From positions 21,399,195-21,463,194 of the forward strand of contig NC_088311.1 in assembly GCF_910592395.1 (NCBI RefSeq): a DNA stretch of 64,000 bases, given 5' to 3'. Within the stretch, counting starts at the first letter, position 1. Every line of letters starts with the position of its first letter. Below are positions 26,425 through 38,583 of the stretch, piece after piece. Below the pieces are notes generated by a model. The model ran no database searches, had not been told where the DNA came from, and saw only the letters and a list, made by a program, of their open reading frames with translations. A program made the position numbers and the translations under genes. Source of the stretch: Lineus longissimus. Lineage: Eukaryota; Nemertea; Pilidiophora; Heteronemertea; Lineidae.

Positions 26425-27213
26425 TACACAAAGGCACAGTTAAATTTCATATTCAGTTCGTACTTACACAATTGAAAAGATTCAAATTCAGGTTCTTTTG
26501 AAATGATAAGATAGGCCTTTCCAATCGAAGGCGAACCTCAAGGTAATTGTGTCGATGGTGAATATCCTACCTTTGGCGAGAAAATTGTTATATTCCCGCA
26601 CAGTCTTCGGGACACGACGTCGTACCATTATAAGCTGACATGATTAAGGCCTACACCATGTACATTGTCACATTGATCGCAGCAAAAGGTGGACCAATTT
26701 TCTTAAAACTTTAAAGGAGCTTTTGATCACAGATTTACCAAGCTTTCGTAAGGCAACTCATCAATTTGCCACATTTTTACACTAATTAGCACAATCAGCC
26801 CGCTGCGTAATGGAACAATCTAGTACATCTAATGAGATTGTCTTTGTAATATTGGTTGTGGATCGTTTTCTCTGCAGTCTCGGGAATGAGCAACATTCTC
26901 GCAATGGGTTTCTAACGAGATTGTTTACATGCATCATTAATGCCTCGAGGGGCCCCATCCGCTGATAGTCACACGTTTTCAATACTGGTTGTCCGTCTTG
27001 ATCGTGGGGAACATTTGAATTCCTAAAGGATAGACGTTGTTAAGACAACGTATAGCTGAAACAGTGCTCAAACATGATTGTCAAGAGAGAAAGGCAAGAA
27101 AAGTAGAGACCCCCTACGTGTTGAACGGTGATCACCATTACCAAATGGATCGAGGCGAAAGATATATTATTGAAAAGAGAAGATTGTCAATAAAGAAATG
27201 AGAGAAAAACATA

Positions 27214-27318
27214 TTCTCTTCTCCGGCCCTGCACACAAACTTGCTTCTGCGCTAGCCACTTCAGTAAATGCGGGGATCAGATGTCTCAGAGGTTTGTGTT
27301 CAGGGCCGGAGAAGCGAA
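27214..27318. repeat. 105-bp hairpin with 27-bp arms
   Basis: Left arm 27214-27240 and right arm 27292-27318 pair at 25 of 27 positions (core CTTCTCCGGCCCTG / CAGGGCCGGAGAAG), around a 51-base loop. This is likely a short foldback transposon or a hairpin RNA locus. Confidence 0.7.
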
Positions 27319-27948
27319 CAGTAACCCCTGATATCCTCATGATGCAACAGGGGTTGCTAAAAAACAGATAGCTACTGCAGCGCACCTATGGCCGCCTTTG
27401 CATTCAGTCTGTGAGCATTTTTGGCGCCCTCTACACAGATACTACGAGAGTACTCCTCCTTTGATACCAGCAAACAGCCTGATTATCGTGAATGATTGTT
27501 TTAATGTGACATGCTTTGGGTTCGAACTAACTCTGCCCCCAATAACAGGAACCCCGTTTATTTCAATCAAAGAAACCACGATTTGAGATTTTCTCAGGCA
27601 TTGCGGAGTCTCGAGGGAAATCACCATGAACACCAAGACGATAACGAATCGTTTTAATCTTCGATTGATTCTCCCTCTTGGGTCTGGCAGACGATGAAAA
27701 CGAGAAGTATCACAGGATTTTGAGTCACAGATTCGGTGTAATAGCCTCTAATGTCTTTGTATAAAGTGTCCTGGTACGAAAGATTCTTTTAAACATGCTT
27801 TTTTAAATCTATAAAACCATATCTTAATTCGACACCATACAATAAGGACAAGACACTATTCCAGGGGGACATTCAAGACTGCTACATCGTCGACTTGAAT
27901 AACGCTTAGATTATATCTCAAAAACGAGAAAACAAAAAAGCGGCAATT

Positions 27949-28404
27949 GATCGATGTTTTGAGAATTCACTCAAAAGTACTGCATTTGTATGCAGCTCAT
28001 TATTTTATGAAATGAGCTGGAAAAGAAAATTGCTTTTTCAACTTGAGCGAAGTTGTTAAATATGCACATCAGACAGACTGGATTTGTGAAACATCGTCAG
28101 TAAATCGGTGACAAGCCGTGGGATATCAGCCGGCAATGATTCGATTATAAGTAATCAACTCGGGATTAGGTTTCGAAAAAAAGGTGAATCGCATCATTCT
28201 AAACCGTCAACTGTTTTGATTGATTGGTTGTTGTTTTGATGCGAACAGAACCTTGCTTGGAAGGTTTCGATTCTAGTGGGATCATGGTTTTGGTTGTGTT
28301 CGCTCAAGAAGAAAAAAAACAATTTTCTTTTCCTGCTAATTCCGTAAAATAATGGCGCTGTATACGAATGTAATGCTTTTGAGTGAATTCACAAAACATC
28401 GATC
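27949..28404. mobile_element. 456-bp MITE with about 100-bp terminal inverted repeats
   Basis: The left arm (27949-28050) and the complement of the right arm (28301-28404) align nearly end to end at roughly 80%: GATCGATGTTTTG, GAATTCACTCAAAAG, CATTATTTTA, GGAAAAGAAAATTG, CTTGAGCGAA. The interior (28051-28300) is non-coding. It is a non-autonomous DNA transposon of some age; no clear target duplication. Confidence 0.75.
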
Positions 28405-29232
28405 GATAGTCCTTTCTTTCTCATTTTATGGTTGCCACCGTTTCCTTTTATCGTGTTATCACAGGATTTTAGATGAGTTGGGATTAACTGCTCTATGGAT
28501 AATTTTTCTGTAATTTGTATGTTTCCGAATAAAAATACATTGTAACAAGCCGAAAAATATAGGTTTCTTGATATGAGCTTCTGAAAAATCTTTTAGGGTT
28601 GTTCAGCCAACATGTTTTTCAGGTTGGTAATGCAGATAGGGCATTCACAGATAAATACATTGAATAGTTTTGATGTAGTGTGATGAGATAGGAGAGACCC
28701 CTACTGGCAAATATGTTATACTTATCATGATCTACCTGGCTCTAGCATATAGCCTTCCTTTAAGCGATAACGATGTCCATGGGCATGATAGGGTTGATCG
28801 ACTACATCTACCAAACGGAAGTGGTTGCATACTCGACAATGCACAGCGAATAATGGCAAAATACGATACAAAAAACTTCCTGCATCCAGTCGTTCAGGTG
28901 TGGTGAACATTCTTCCTGTTCGGTGAGGCAATTACATCGGCCTGCACAATCATCCCCCGGGGGCAGATTGAAGAAAGTGCTCCGTAAAAACCCGTCAGTT
29001 TCCGCAGTATCAAGGACGCCTCGCTTTCCCGCAATGTTGGCCGAGCGTGACAGGACTTCTAACGATCAAATATAAGCCGGTTGATATACAAGTTTTTAAG
29101 GGGACAGCCAGCAACCGGGTGGGCGAAATCTGGTATAACTGGTTGTTGCGATTGATTATGAAGTCCATTGGCTACAGGCTATAAACTATGGCAGAACATT
29201 ATTAGCACATTAAACACATTTGGGAGATTCAG

Positions 29233-29630
29233 GCGGAACCGGAGACCCCGGGTGAAACCGATGCTACCTCGGAGAGAGTCGCTCTCTCTATCGCATGAAG
29301 ACACGCCCGGACGGAGAGTCAAACCAACGTCCTCAGAGGTAACATGCGCTGATGTTCACTTCAAACATCGGTATTAATACTACTGCACCATTTCTCCGTC
29401 ACTCGAAGAGCCTAGACGTGAACCCTTGCGAGAACCTTCGAAGTGACACAGAAAGTAAGAAGAGGGGTTTCTTTAGAAGTGGCCTGATTGACGCGTCACT
29501 AAAGCCACAGGAAATACGGCCACTCGGCAAGTTAGCCATTATGCTAATTCTCGTAATATGTTTCTTGTCGGTTGCGATACCGCTTATCTTTAATAGCTGG
29601 TCAAGTCGCTGGTTGGAGCAGATACTATAA
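29233..29630 (+). CDS. Possible 3' end of a tail-anchored protein (two exons)
   Basis: Exon 29233-29338 follows an acceptor (GAGATTCAG), encodes a very basic segment and ends GAG|GTAACA in phase 0. After a 70-bp intron, exon 29409-29630 encodes 73 residues ending in TAA. These include a charged region, then one membrane helix (LAIMLILVICFLSVAIPLIF) close to the C-terminus. The local DNA is more GC-rich than its surroundings, and the frame is kept across the junction. The intron is short and its acceptor (CTCGAAG) mediocre. I do not recognise the protein and found no upstream exon. It may be unrelated to the gene at 34.3 kb, but both end in a C-terminal hydrophobic segment. Confidence 0.35.
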
Positions 29631-32600
29631 GCCAAGACATAAACATCAATTAGGCAGCTTCCGTGGGGGATTTCGTTGGGGCATTTCTGTCACATGGTCG
29701 GTAATCCTATTTCCCTTGGACTTGCTCCGGCGGGAATGATACTCAATGGCAAAGCAATTTTAGTACAGTTCGAATCCTGATATTAATTACATAAGGCAAG
29801 AAAGGAATGACACTATCTGACTTCATCTTTCCGCATGGTTTATAAATACAGCAAGTCAAGCAATCGCACTGCATAAGATCACTGAATCATGTACAAGCAT
29901 ATTACTATTGAAACTCGATCTAATTAGCAGAAAGTCATGTTATTGGGCAAACGAAACCTTCAGAAATGCAATTTTAGGCAACTTAGCAGCCATTTTTAAT
30001 TTTAGCCGCCATCTTGGATTCGAGGCAAAATCGAGGGTTGCTCCAAGGCGTTTTGAAAGAGTATAGAGGTCAGGGCTGCAAAAACCACTAAGAAAGCCTT
30101 AAAAGACTCGAAAAAAATTATATTCGTTTGTTTAGCCGTGGCAACTGATCATAGTGAGACTAGGCATTTACTCCCCACGGCCTCCACTCTGCCTATTCAG
30201 TCATGATTGAATTAGAGACACTGACATCTCTCGTTTTTTTATCAATCTTATGGCATCATTGATAAAGGTTTCTTATGTGGCGAATGAATCATTTTCGGAT
30301 GGAAGAAATTGGCTTCTCCGATTGCAGTGCGGAATATAGCTTTTTTCCCCGTGTTATTGTTGTCCGCAAAGATTAACGTAACAATGCGAAGAAACCTGGC
30401 TGCTTCGCTCGCCACTTTTTCTGCAATGGGAAATTAGAGACTCAGCTATAGAGTCGAATGTGCCTCATTCTTTTTACACGATCGATTTAGGTTAATGTCC
30501 AGATCTGAGTAAATAGTGACTAAAGCTATAGGGACACGGTAGCAAATATTTGCGAGATCTTGTCGCAGATAATATCACACATTAAGCGGTGTCCACTAAT
30601 ACATGATCACGCGCGTTCTTTCACATGGAGCTTGTTTGTATCACAATCATCAGGATGGAATTGTAACCCGATTACTTGTTGCAAAATAAGCGTGATGAGG
30701 AGAGAATATTCGCGATGGGTGGATATCGCAGTGAAATGTCGGTAGCCAATTACTGCAATGGTCATTTTGACGGGCGATAATCTGAGTTTGTGTACACTGA
30801 ATGTTGTTGGCGAAATCACTGTAACCTCAAAAGAGCACCAAGCATTTGGAGTAATATATACCTTTTGTTGTTGTTCGTTCTTAAGATTTCTTGACAAGAG
30901 TGTGTTATATCATTCGAGTGAATGGCATGGCTCCGCGGGCTCCGGTGACAAGACCGGCCAAAGATCTCACGTTTCGCTTCATGAAGTGGGCACCAAACGC
31001 TGGTTGTTCCGTCTTCATCGGTCCGTTGAACAAGAAAAATTAGTTCTATCTATAACTTACTATTTGTCCGGTGCCGGATACAGATGCCCGTCGGGTGAAG
31101 ATGACGAGAAAGCGCCTTTTGTACGAATGGCCAACTGCTTTTTTCAGTTTACATCGAAAATGAATGATAAAACACAAATTTTATCTGAGAAATGTTACAG
31201 TGCTATCTTTGATCGTCGATATATTTTCAACAATACCCCACAGAGCTTCGTGTCAAATTATGAATTATCAATCACAACACACCACACGTGGCGCAGTCTC
31301 CATAATAACTCGATAACAACTGCTCGGGGGAAGGGAAATAATGACATCATCAGGTGTTGTATCCGAAACCAATAAACATCTGCCTCAGATTCAAGAAAAG
31401 AAAAGCGTGTCATCATCAACAAGTGCGATATATGTTTTTATGGAAGGACAAGCTTTAGACAGGCCTTGGGCACACGCAAATAATGGCAACGTGAAAGATT
31501 TCACTGATATAAGACCTTTCGGAAGATTTTTTTTTAAACCCTAAAAATATTGTTTTGATTCGAAAAACAGAACGAGGACCTTCCGTTATCCAATGACCAA
31601 TATTTTTTTATTAGTTTCATGTCTAGTCCGGCATTTCTCAAAACATTGTCAAATCTGGTGAAACTTGTTGAACTGCATGTCTCCTAAAAAATAGACCATT
31701 TTACCAAGGAATACCAGAAACCACTCCTTTCAATAGATTCACAAGAAGATTGTTTCTTTTCTCTCCTGACCCAAACCCAAACCGGGCCATTCCTATGAGC
31801 AAGAAACTGGATCACCAGGTTGGTTAATGAAAAACGAGGGACATTGAACCACAGTCACGTTCACGCCATCGGGTTTTTTTACGTCGATGACGGATGGAGC
31901 GGTAGCAGGAATCCGGCATATCGACCCGTTGCGATTAGCCATTGTTGAGTTGCAGTTGTGTGCTACTGATGATCTCGATGTCTGGTATTATTGGACTTGA
32001 ATTGCGAAAAATAGAGTCTCCACGAGGGTTTTGGTAAGCATCGATGTTCACAACCAGGACCTGGTTAAACTGTGAACAGATGATTAATCACGCTGCGGAG
32101 ATTTCTTTCGATTAGTTCGAGATAATAACTGTAAATGACTTTCATGACAGTAAAAGGAACTTGATGTGACTTGGTTTTACCAAAAAAGAAGCCATGGTTG
32201 ATTCAATGTTTGATATTTTTATGTTACTATAGAAAGGTTATGTTTTAGAAATCTCACCATGATTATACATTGCCTCTGGATATAACTGTTTGCAAAACAA
32301 TTAGAGAAGTTACGAATGGTGTTAGGTTATTTACATGTCATAAGAAAAGGATTGATGCATAGTCTCAATAAATCACATTGACGTACAAATCGAATGATGT
32401 TGTTTATTTGACCTGTAATTGATAAGTTCTTCCCCGCAAAATTAGGGCAAACTCCTTGCTAATTTGCCTATTGGCATCCTGATTATAACATTATTGAACA
32501 GTTAATAGATTGATCAGCGTCTAGGAAATAGAATTGCCCTTCGTATAAGGGTGCTATTACTGCTGATATATTCAACGACTAGACGGAAGTCTTCTATAAT

Positions 32601-34260
32601 GTCTACATGTTCTATAAATACGTTAAGTAGATTTGTATTTGTCTCTTGTTGGAGAGGATAATGATATTAAGGACAAGCGGGTCCCCAATCGATAGACGAT
32701 TGCATTTCCTGGCCATTTCTTAAGTATAGGCAACCCGCTCTAATCCTGTAAAGTAAGTCTGTCAGGGATACAAAGAAGATACCCAAAGATACAAACTCTG
32801 AGATTTAAATTCAGGAATTTCGAGATGCGAGGATTCTTTGGAGATGCAGAGAAAGTTTATTTTTGTAGTAGGTCTATGTTAGATATGGAGGACAAGAGCA
32901 TCGCGAATCGATAGATATTTGCATTTGTTGTCTGACTTCAAAGCTTTAAAATCTTTACGGGTTTTTCATTTTTCTGAAATTTTCTGATGTTTCTCTCGTT
33001 GAGAGTGCATTGCGTTTACTGGAAAAGAGTATCCGTCTGGTGCATGGGAGAAAGTGCAGGAACTCATGATTATTCACCCCAGCCTTCGCGATAGGTCATA
33101 ACTGATTCCGTCAATATTTGCTCATTCCATTGCAGGGCGCCAAGACATCGGTTCGATACTAAAAGTGTTGACCGTCGAAGTCGATTCCGTCAGATCTGAT
33201 GTCATCTGATGATAGTCTACGACAGTGTACACAAAGTAGAGAAAGGTCACGCGATGTCAACACCGTGTTACCCAGTCCCTTTTTTAACCAAAAAGCAGCA
33301 AACTTATTTCAGAATAGGAAAGGAACGCGTCACTATCCTTTAATTGAGTATACATTGATTGTCAATGTCCGTTATGTAATGTCGGATGTCATCCAATCTT
33401 TTAATAATTTCTCTTCATGCTATGATGATTTCAGCAGGAGACCATAATGGATCTGACGGGGATCTGCAACGACTGACGGCATATTCATGATTTCATTCGG
33501 GTTCCTCGTGTCACAGGATGCCCATTTTATGCTGACTTTTTTTACTTCGGGTTACTTAGTAACTTTGTTCCAATTGACTTATACTATCAATAGACTATCG
33601 ATTTATATCCAACGGTTACCAAACGTTAACAAGGTTGCGCGCGCAATGTCAAAATTACGTCGTGGGACACGCGCACACTTTTACGTCATCTGCTCGCACT
33701 TTGTTGTGTTGTCGTCACGTCACCGTCTTCAGCAGCGAAGGCGGCACATGTTCCGCGTGATGCATGGTCCACGCTGTGCACACAGTGAATCGGTTTGTAG
33801 CCGTTCTACAGGCTCATACTCTGGAAGACTACTCTAAGGTAATACATTCTCGCCTATAGGCATTTCATGCATTTCGTCAAACGCTGTGAGGGGTACAGAC
33901 CATAAGAAATGTCGTGTACAAAAAGGCGATGTAACGTTTTTGGTTTCCAATATTTCAGTCGGAGTACAATTAATGAATACTTAGTAGACGGCTTGAGATA
34001 CATTCTTTTAGACTACCATAACTTTTCATTTTGGTGGAAGATTCAAAGGGGAAACCGAAAAAAGTGTTAATTTGTCTGTCTTTCAGCGTTGCCAATGAAG
34101 GGGAACACTCCGATCCGAATCGGAAGCACTTAAAAACCTTTCACACCGGTCATAGCCCTGTAAAACTGAGTTAAATTCCCTTGAAATATATGATAAGCCG
34201 TGAATCCGCAGGCCTGAGCATCCGAAGCAACTGAGCGTAATGCAATTCTTATTGTTTCAG
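29631..34260. other. No supportable gene; intron or intergenic
   Basis: Part of this may be intron or 5' region of the gene ending at 35598, because that exon begins at a splice acceptor. No upstream exon could be assigned. Confidence 0.35.
30758..31375 (+). other. Unexplained 205-codon open frame
   Basis: This is the second-longest single frame outside the repeats and retro-fragments. Composition is mixed, with a cysteine-rich CCCSFLRFL stretch and no motif I know. No splice signals frame it convincingly. Chance is the leading explanation; a conserved homologue would be needed to call it a gene. Confidence 0.2.
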
Positions 34261-35598
34261 CGACTGATCATGAGAGAAAATGTGTCGGGAAGAGTAAACA
34301 ACCTTCTCGGAAGTTTTGTCCAAGATTTTTATAGTCCTATTCTCATTGCCCACAACGGTCGTTTATCGCCAGTGACAAGTCCTGAGAAATGTGAGATGCA
34401 TCATGCAAAAAGAACGTCCGAAAGTACCGAAGTCCGGACAGAGGAGGTCCTCGCAAGCTTCGACCATGCTATCCGCAAAGTCACCACCCAGCTGTCACTT
34501 TACAGAAATTTTGGCGTGAGAGAAGAGAAGGAAAGATGTGAGGAGGAGCTTGATACCGTATTGCGCCGAACATTGCGTCATATTGACGGCATTGCCAAAG
34601 TTACGGTCAGACTGCAGGGCTCGTTTCGCGAGGCTTACCCGACACTGGCTACAGATCGCCGGATCCAGGACTTGAAGACTGTGGCGGAGAATGTTGACAA
34701 AATGCGGGATGTAGTTGTAGACTTGGCGAAGACGGGGACAAAGCACGGAAATGTTCAGAAGGAAGCAGAGGTTGCAGACGATCTGTACGGCATTGCTATA
34801 TCCGTGCAAAAACTCTGGAAACTTTACGTGAGTTCCAAAGCTGAGAAATGCCTATTGAAGAAAAAGCTTGACGATATGGAGAAGAAGTTAGTTTGGTCAA
34901 ATGCTCTGACGTACTACATGTCATTGCCGTTCCTTTTACCGGTGTGGATAGCGTCAAGGGTCACGAGACAGGCGTACCTCAGAGCACAGGAATTCGTTAA
35001 ACAGTTCGTCCATGGAAACAGCCCCGCTTGCGTTGAGAGTGACAGCAGTGGTGTTCCAATAATCGGAGAAACTCGTGACACTGTCGGAGAAGCAGGACCC
35101 TTCATTGATTCTTCCATGTCTTCAGCTAGCACAGTCGACACTTGGCTCACCAGTACCCCGAAGTCAACAAGAGGATCTAAACCACCAAATATCAGAGAGG
35201 CAGTTGAATCTTACATGAAACAACCAATTTTTGATTCGTCACAAAACGATAGCGGTATTTCAACATCCTTCGAGTCAAACACATCTCGAAGCCCATTACC
35301 ACCAGTAGACGACAATACGCCCATCACCTTCACAGTAGAACCGGCGCTAAACCAATCTGATAAAACTTTAAGAGTTGCACTGAAATGCGGTAACCCTCCA
35401 ATCACCTGCAAGAAAATGGTCATCCTCGGACTTGTTCTTTACGTTGTCGTGGTGGTTGCTGTTGTTGTTTTCCATTATTGGTCCAACTTTTACAGCTCCA
35501 CATTCGGTTCGAGACCACCTATTGGTATCCTAAGTGCAATTGGTGGATTCTTTTATAGGTTTATAACTCTGCATCATGTTGGCGAGGTACCGATATAA
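34261..35598 (+). CDS. Unrecognised 442-residue protein (terminal exon), two hydrophobic segments
   Basis: This is the longest open frame in the window, with coding-like composition. A good splice acceptor (TTATTGTTTCAG) ends at 34260, inside the nominal frame, so the bases before it are probably intron. The first ATG in the exon is at 34270. From there the protein has a helical, charged region (about 30-205), a hydrophobic stretch at about 211-231 (YYMSLPFLLPVWIA), a Ser/Thr/Pro-rich linker, and a strong membrane helix at about 383-404 (VVVVVAVVV). A tail of about 38 residues follows. This suggests a membrane-anchored cytoplasmic helical protein. The tail lacks the PPPX end of KASH proteins. 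I recognise no family. Upstream exons, if any, were not found. A possible AATAAA lies near 36150. Confidence 0.7.
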   Translation, partial: RLIMRENVSGRVNNLLGSFVQDFYSPILIAHNGRLSPVTSPEKCEMHHAKRTSESTEVRTEEVLASFDHAIRKVTTQLSLYRNFGVREEKERCEEELDTVLRRTLRHIDGIAKVTVRLQGSFREAYPTLATDRRIQDLKTVAENVDKMRDVVVDLAKTGTKHGNVQKEAEVADDLYGIAISVQKLWKLYVSSKAEKCLLKKKLDDMEKKLVWSNALTYYMSLPFLLPVWIASRVTRQAYLRAQEFVKQFVHGNSPACVESDSSGVPIIGETRDTVGEAGPFIDSSMSSASTVDTWLTSTPKSTRGSKPPNIREAVESYMKQPIFDSSQNDSGISTSFESNTSRSPLPPVDDNTPITFTVEPALNQSDKTLRVALKCGNPPITCKKMVILGLVLYVVVVVAVVVFHYWSNFYSSTFGSRPPIGILSAIGGFFYRFITLHHVGEVPI

Positions 35599-36489
35599 GC
35601 ATTAGACACCTACTCTCATCTATAATAAGCAAACATGGTAAAGTTCCAACTCAAGACCATTTTATATAGTACAGAGCATAAAAAAGGTGTCTGCAGTATA
35701 AAGATATCAACTGGCTGCTCATATTTTACGATGTGGAAGGCTTACTACTGACTGACTGCTTGGGCCTTTGCAAGTTCCTTTACTTACTGATAGCGTCGAA
35801 GAAACACCATGGTTACTCTAGATGACTCGGGATTTCGTAAAGCAGAATGGAAAAAGACAATGGTCATACAAGTAGTGATCATGGTTTGGTATGGGTCGTC
35901 GTATAGCTTAGAAGACACGAACATTATGCTGATCGGGCTCGTTGTTTGTTGTTGAGATATATGCGTTTAAATCATATTCATGAAAAAAGATGTATTGTAA
36001 GAAAGAAATAAGTATCGTTCTTTTTCATTCTGGCAAACTCTACATTGAGTACCACTTGGTGGATTGTTGAAGTGGCACATGTAAACCTTAGGACGTACAG
36101 CCACAACTGACTTTGCTGAGGCCAGTCCGACCAATGAAGAATGATGAACAATAAAGACGACCAATGAAAGTACATGTACTTTCGACTATAATGCTACAGC
36201 GTCGTTTAGTCCTCTTCATTCGACCAACTTAATAAGATAGACCGTCTCTTCTGTAAATATTGACAAATAGTTCCTCAGCTGCGCTCTTTGACAAAATTTT
36301 ATCATCAAACACAGCGACTTCCTTAATTATCTCAAGTATGCAGTGCAGAACGCAGCAGGGGTTGAATACTGAACGAAATCTGAATATTCTCTTCGATCTA
36401 TAAAGACTCTAGTTTAGATATCGCTTCTTCTTCAGAACAGGTATATTCTATAATTGTCAAGTAGTGTGACTCGAATACAGACTCCCAGA

Positions 36490-36707
36490 AGCTGCTGAAC
36501 TAGGACAAGTTGGTGGCAAAGAAGAAAAAGGGGCAGGACGCATGTCAGATGGCTTGACGCTGTCAGTGAAGTGAGATGGTGCGGCAGCTGGTCTTGGTGA
36601 AGACTTGATAGAAACTGCCATTAGCAGAAGACAATGGCGAAGGTCCCTAGCACTTTTGATGGCTTAAACCACCATGTTACACTAAGTAATTGTGAGTAAG
36701 TAAGCGT
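36490..36707 (+). mobile_element. Decayed non-LTR retrotransposon 3' end
   Basis: One frame ends TAISRRQWRRSLALLMA-stop (stop 36664-36666), like the C-terminal tails of CR1/L2/RTE-type reverse transcriptases (DR..WR.L). Upstream GRMSDGLTLSV is broken by stops, and GAGTAAGTAAG follows downstream. It is older than the 26-kb insertion, and no target-site duplication was found. Confidence 0.45.
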
Positions 36708-37359
36708 CACTCGCATTACGAAAGTGCCAGCTGAATCTTGATTATCTCTTAACGCTATCTTAATGCCGATCAACTGGCAAGAACGCATGTTGAAATTTGT
36801 CTAGTCGCCACTACGAGCCGGCCTCTTTGCAATAGGGTTTCGAACCTTCGACCTCTGGCATCAAGACTACGTCAGCAGCTAACAACAAGCCATTGTAATT
36901 GATAATACGCTAAACAACCAAGTGTGGCCTCTTTGGCAATCAAATACACCACGACATCGCGGAGGCCAGTTTCACAGCATCATTTAAGAAGTATTCGTAT
37001 TCTTACTGGATAGATACTGTCAAACGACACAGCCCAACATCAAGTTATAGTGCCTTTGTTTCGGAGATAAGCGCACCTGTCGCCTCGGCAACATACCGAT
37101 GTCTGCTCCCTTATTGATTCTCTCTTGTAATTACTTTCCGAGAACAAAGTATTGGGGAAGTCACGAGACCAGCTTAGAAAGGTTGATGAGAACGATGACA
37201 GCTTTGACTAATGTCGATCATCATCATAGCAGACGTTCAAAAGACATGCCGTAGACTCTATAGATTTCGTCTTTTCTCCCAATATCGGGTAAATGGATTC
37301 TTCCACTTAAACACCAGCTAAAAAGAGTGACGTGCCGAGATATATATTTCATACAACAC

Positions 37360-37980
37360 AAAGCCACAGCATCATTTATATCTTGACAATGCCATTCGAC
37401 ACCTCGATATCTCATTTTTCACCAACACCCAATGAAGCTCATGCTATACATGCTTCCCGAAATTGGTGGCTTGCATTGGAACTAACTTTTTCCCCTTGTC
37501 CGTCATTAAAGGCATTCAAGTGTGTTGGTCAACCATGACTATCTCCTTTGTCCCTCCACCATAAGGCCCAGTTTCCCCTTATGACATCACTATTTCGGAC
37601 ACTCAGCGCCCCATTTCTGGAAAGGTGTATATAAGATTTTTACTTGCAGCTCAGTTGTACAGGAGCTATTGCAATTTTCCGTTTTCAGAAAACGCCCCCT
37701 TGTGGTGCAGCTGTGAATCAGATCGGGCCGATTTTCAACAGCGAACAGTGCCTACTGATATGCCATACATTAATCGCATATGAACAGAAACTCTTGAAGC
37801 TGTCTCAAGTTAGAGTGTTATTGTCGAACGAACCGACGGACGCCAAAAAGGACGACAATACCCCTCAGCCATGCAGGTGCCAGATGAGCAATACCAGCTA
37901 CAATTAGTGGTGTGCAGGGGAGCGATATTTCATCAAAACAAATAAGCCGCAACATATTGACAATGCCATTCGACACCTCT
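37360..37980 (+). repeat. Direct repeat pair TTGACAATGCCATTCGACACCTC
   Basis: A 23-base segment (TTGACAATGCCATTC, then GACACCTC) occurs identically at 37382 and 37958, preceded in both by AAGCC.CA.CAT. The 0.55 kb between shows no coding motif. Could be a duplicated segment or ends of a small element. Confidence 0.5.
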
Positions 37981-38583
37981 TTCATTCCAATGAATCGCAC
38001 GCTATTGGATTGTGACAGCTGACAGCCTCAAGTTGACAGTCTCATATCGGTAATTAACTGAGATATTGCAATACCTTTGTGAAATTAACAGTTTCAAAGT
38101 GAAGCGTTTTGTAATTGTTAAGTCACGCATGAAATTGATAAGAGAAAGGAAAATGTGATTTGTTTGCGAGAGATTGACTCGCGTCTGGGCGTTGATTGGT
38201 GTAGAGATTTTCACTCTGTAGATTGGGTGTGGGATGCCATACGAACAGTCGCGGCGACCCAATAATTTCTTCGATTGGTGGAATTCTGTGACATTTACAG
38301 CAAGGCAAGGGACCACGCGAGGTATAGAAGGTTGATCGAAATGCCCAGTGGTTAAGAAATGAAACCACACGGAGAAACGAAAAAACGAAAGTCTAGCTTT
38401 GCATCAACTGTCTTAAATAATCTTCTGGAGCTTTGTGTATGTTGGGAATCTTTAGTCCACGATCGAATAGAGCTCCTTACGGGACCACAAAGGTCACAGT
38501 ACCGATCCTCTGTCGGGGCAAATTAATGAACAAGTCTAGAAAGGCTATAACATGCAAGATGTGAGACAAGATTCTTAATTGGG

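Larger units (their letters stand above)
26436..29232. other. No gene; two inverted-repeat elements
   Basis: Apart from the hairpin at 27.2 kb and the MITE at 27.95-28.40 kb nothing is recognisable. Confidence 0.4.

Noticed and set aside
35484-35598. KASH domain at the end of the 34.3-kb protein
   Set aside because: A membrane helix with a short tail is present but the terminal proline motif is absent.
36166-36183. 18-bp perfect palindrome GAAAGTACATGTACTTTC
   Set aside because: An isolated palindrome near a possible poly(A) signal; no copies or context to support a function.
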